From the NCBI GenBank assembly GCA_024398845.1, contig JAKSIM010000023.1, positions 1-43,796 on the forward strand: DNA of 43,796 bases. The letters run 5' to 3'. Positions 42,308 through 43,796 of the stretch are shown piece by piece (the first letter of the stretch is position 1; every line of letters starts with the position of its first letter). The notes under the pieces were generated by a model, which saw nothing but the letters and a program-made list of their open reading frames with translations, made no database searches and was not told the origin of the DNA. This DNA is from Fibrobacter sp. GTDB taxonomy: Bacteria; Fibrobacterota; Fibrobacteria; Fibrobacterales; Fibrobacteraceae. Position numbers and translations under genes: made by a program.

Positions 42308-42545
42308 AAAAGCCTCCTTTTTGTAAACACAAAAACGGGCACTAAACGTGTCCTTACGGTCTAAGCATCCTAACGCACCATTTTCAAAATAGATTTATTA
42401 AGCCGAAATCAAATAGCCTAATATGCGAAAAATGTTCTAAAATCGTTCTTTTTCTGCAATTTTGGGCAGAGTTGTTCCAAAACAAAAATTATTTGTAAAA
42501 TGGATTTTACAAGTAGTAAGGTTGTAAGAAAAATAAACGAATAAA
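42308..42545 (-). other. Long upstream region of the GH9 pair
   Basis: About 240 bp without a gene between the Ala/Pro-rich gene's terminator and the first GH9 start. It contains AGGAGG just before the GTG, a perfect palindrome at 42493-42512 and AT-rich stretches. No canonical promoter is certain; a leader of over 100 nt is possible. Confidence 0.5.
42493..42512. promoter_or_regulatory. Perfect 9-2-9 palindrome, candidate operator
   Basis: TTGTAAAAT-GG-ATTTTACAA about 185 bp upstream of the first GH9 start. The symmetry and length fit a dimeric regulator site. No T-tract suggests a terminator. The regulator is unknown. Confidence 0.45.
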
Positions 42546-42572
42546 AAAATCCCGACCGTGATGGTCGGGATT
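42543..42572 (-). terminator. Terminator of the Ala/Pro-rich gene
   Basis: AATCCCGACC-GTGAT-GGTCGGGATT (42548-42557/42563-42572) followed on the minus strand by a T-run. Confidence 0.92.
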
Positions 42573-42600
42573 AAAACTTTATTAAGGTCTTAGCCTAAAA

Positions 42601-43341
42601 TCAGTCCCCAGTGAAGATAATCACGAGAACGGATGCGATGAAGGCGGCAGACACAATCAGGAATTCCCACGGGTTTTCCATGATGGTGGTGCTTGCAGTT
42701 GCGCCCATAGATTCGCTTTCCATTTTCTTCTTTTCTTCGGCTTCGGCCTTGGCCTTTTCTTCGGCGGCCTTCTTGTCGGCTTCGGCCTTAGCGAGAGCTG
42801 CGCTATCAACCGGAGCTTCCTTCTTGGCTTCGAGGACTTCGGCAGCGGCAGTGTCGGCCTTTGCGGTGTCGGCGGCGGCAGCTACAGGAGCGGCGGAGTC
42901 GGCCGGTGCGGCAGCGGCTTCAGCGGCCGGAGCGGCGGAATCGGCAGGAGCAGCAGCGGCTTCAGCGGCCGGAGCAGCGGAATCAGCAGGAGCAGCAGCC
43001 GGTGCGGCGGCTTCAGCGGCAGGAGCAGCAGCCGGAGCAGCGGAATCAGCAGGAGCGGCAGCCGGGGCAGCAGCTTCAGCGGCAGGAGCAGCAGCCGGGG
43101 CGGCAGGTGCAGCAGCAGGAGCGGCTGCCGGGGCAGCAGCTTCAGCGGCAGGTGCTGCAGCCGGAGCGGCAGCCGGAGCAGCGGCTTCAGCGGCAGGTGC
43201 AGCAGGAGCGGCAGCCGGAGCAGCTTCAGTCTTAGCAGGGGCTTCCTTGGCCTTAGGTGCGGCCTTGGCAGTCTTGGCGGCCGGTGCTGCGAATGCAACG
43301 GCGGCGGCAACAGCGGTTGCCAACAAAATCTTCTTCATCAT
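42601..43341 (-). CDS. Ala/Pro-rich envelope protein with C-terminal membrane anchor
   Basis: 246 aa. A Sec signal peptide (KKILLATAVAAAVAFA-A) is followed by about 140 residues built almost only of Ala and Pro with regular Glu or Asp-Ser (units such as AEAAAPAAAPA and APADSA). Then come a charged helical stretch (about 175-208, Lys/Glu/Ala) and one membrane helix at the C-terminus (WEFLIVSAAFIASVLVIIF) with a three-residue tail. The likely topology is a rigid periplasmic rod anchored by its C-terminus in the inner membrane, the reverse of TonB. I recognise no family. AAGGA before the ATG supports the start. Low complexity makes homology weak evidence; the reading frame is secured by the signal peptide, anchor and terminator. 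Confidence 0.82.
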   Translation of the reverse strand: MMKKILLATAVAAAVAFAAPAAKTAKAAPKAKEAPAKTEAAPAAAPAAPAAEAAAPAAAPAAAPAAEAAAPAAAPAAAPAAPAAAPAAEAAAPAAAPADSAAPAAAPAAEAAAPAAAPADSAAPAAEAAAAPADSAAPAAEAAAAPADSAAPVAAAADTAKADTAAAEVLEAKKEAPVDSAALAKAEADKKAAEEKAKAEAEEKKKMESESMGATASTTIMENPWEFLIVSAAFIASVLVIIFTGD

Positions 43342-43500
43342 ATTGAGATCCTTTTTGTAGGTTTAAAACTTATTGTTCAAAAAATAATACTTCTAGTGGC
43401 GGTTCGGGGAGAAAAAGTAAAAAAAAGTTCAAAAAATGTAGTGAAATTTGATTTTGAACATAATTTGAATTGTTTTTTTGTGAAATAAGGGGCCAAAAAA
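43342..43500. other. AT-rich spacer upstream of the Ala/Pro-rich gene
   Basis: No coding potential is seen. It holds the ribosome binding site and probably the promoter of the Ala/Pro-rich gene on the minus strand (TATTATT at about 43384-43390 is a candidate -10), plus long A and T runs. Confidence 0.45.
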
Positions 43501-43796
43501 TGGGGATGAAGTGGCTAATAAGGCTGATGAAGGGTGATTGACTGCGGTGGGGCGTTGCGGGTTGTCCCCGCTCGAGGGGGTAGCGGGTGCCGCGCGTGAA
43601 GTTCCGCTTTGGCTTACTGCTGTCTGTATCCTCGCTGTGGCAACGCGGGCGGCGGAAGCGAGGGGGAGGCTTCCCCCTGTAATAAGTGGTTAGCCCTTTA
43701 GGGCGTAAGCAGTGGCTAGTAAGCAGTGGTTAGTAAACAGGAGAATAATGGCGCCGAAGGCGCGTAACTAGAACCTGACCACCAGCCACTAACCAC
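43501..43796. repeat. GC-rich non-coding repeat region with palindromes and heptamers
   Basis: No convincing gene on either strand. It contains hairpins CCCGCT/AGCGGG (around 43567-43588), GGGGGA-GGCT-TCCCCC (around 43663-43678), GCCC-TTTA-GGGC (43693-43704) and GCGCC-GAA-GGCGC (43751-43763). AGTGGTTAG/AGTGGCTAG units lie at 43685-43740 and ACCACCAGCCACTAACCAC at the very end. The heptamer and CTTTAG elements match those at 14127-14283 and 23993-24034. Confidence 0.7.

Noticed and set aside
42611..43360. A 249-aa plus-strand open frame opposite the Ala/Pro-rich gene
   Set aside because: It is the antisense shadow of a GC-rich repeat, itself only Ala/Gly/Ser repeats, and the minus-strand frame has signal peptide, SD, anchor and terminator.

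Overview
The window looks like a chromosomal segment of a cellulolytic Fibrobacter (phylum Fibrobacterota), probably a gut or rumen strain. This rests on two tandem, very large secreted GH9 cellulases with FN3-type modules and basic C-terminal tails, a GH5 cellulase with a different C-terminal sorting-type tail, a Ser-rich-linker lipoprotein, and moderate GC content with AT-rich intergenic regions. The genus is inferred from protein style; no rRNA marker is present. I see no tRNA, rRNA, CRISPR array, transposase, phage or plasmid genes.

Layout. 1-1530 (minus): a metallo-beta-lactamase-fold hydrolase followed by a membrane acyltransferase cut by the window edge. 1614-3938 (plus): malic enzyme fused to a phosphotransacetylase domain, divergent from the hydrolase. 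4050-6077 (minus): secreted GH5 endoglucanase. 6243-6397: polA terminator, then a promoter plus terminator that outline a possible small RNA. 6449-10970 (minus): DNA polymerase I and the bifunctional NAD(P)HX repair enzyme. 11064-14012 (plus): a membrane c-di-GMP protein with a degenerate GGDEF, an intact HD-GYP and an intact GGDEF domain. 14013-14374: a hairpin-rich spacer holding a relic of a gpmI 3' end and heptamer repeats. 14375-17137 (minus): gpmI and a lipoprotein. 17265-22849 (minus): a tight four-gene run of two outer-membrane beta-barrel proteins, CstA and RecD2. 22929-23945: nadA.

24039-29814 (minus) is a compact five-gene operon. It encodes a membrane histidine kinase, a stand-alone receiver, an NtrC-type sigma54 activator whose receiver has Glu in place of the phospho-accepting Asp, a pseudouridine synthase and an ApaH-like phosphatase. 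29900-42307 (minus) is the GH9 pair. 42601-43341 (minus) encodes an Ala/Pro-rich envelope protein with a C-terminal membrane anchor. The last 450 bases are non-coding: first AT-rich, then GC-rich with palindromes and the heptamer repeat family.

How it works together. The GH5 and GH9 enzymes attack cellulose at the cell surface. Malic enzyme, gpmI, nadA and nnr are central metabolism and NAD housekeeping. The c-di-GMP protein and the kinase/receiver/activator set are the signalling capacity. Whether they control the cellulases cannot be told from sequence. The most noteworthy unexplained items are the possible small RNA at 6243-6327, the Glu-bearing NtrC-type activator operon, the dispersed heptamer and CTTTAG-palindrome repeats with the gpmI relic, the Ala/Pro-rich tail-anchored protein, and a recurring pattern of -10 boxes placed 6-7 nt before start codons, which suggests leaderless mRNAs.
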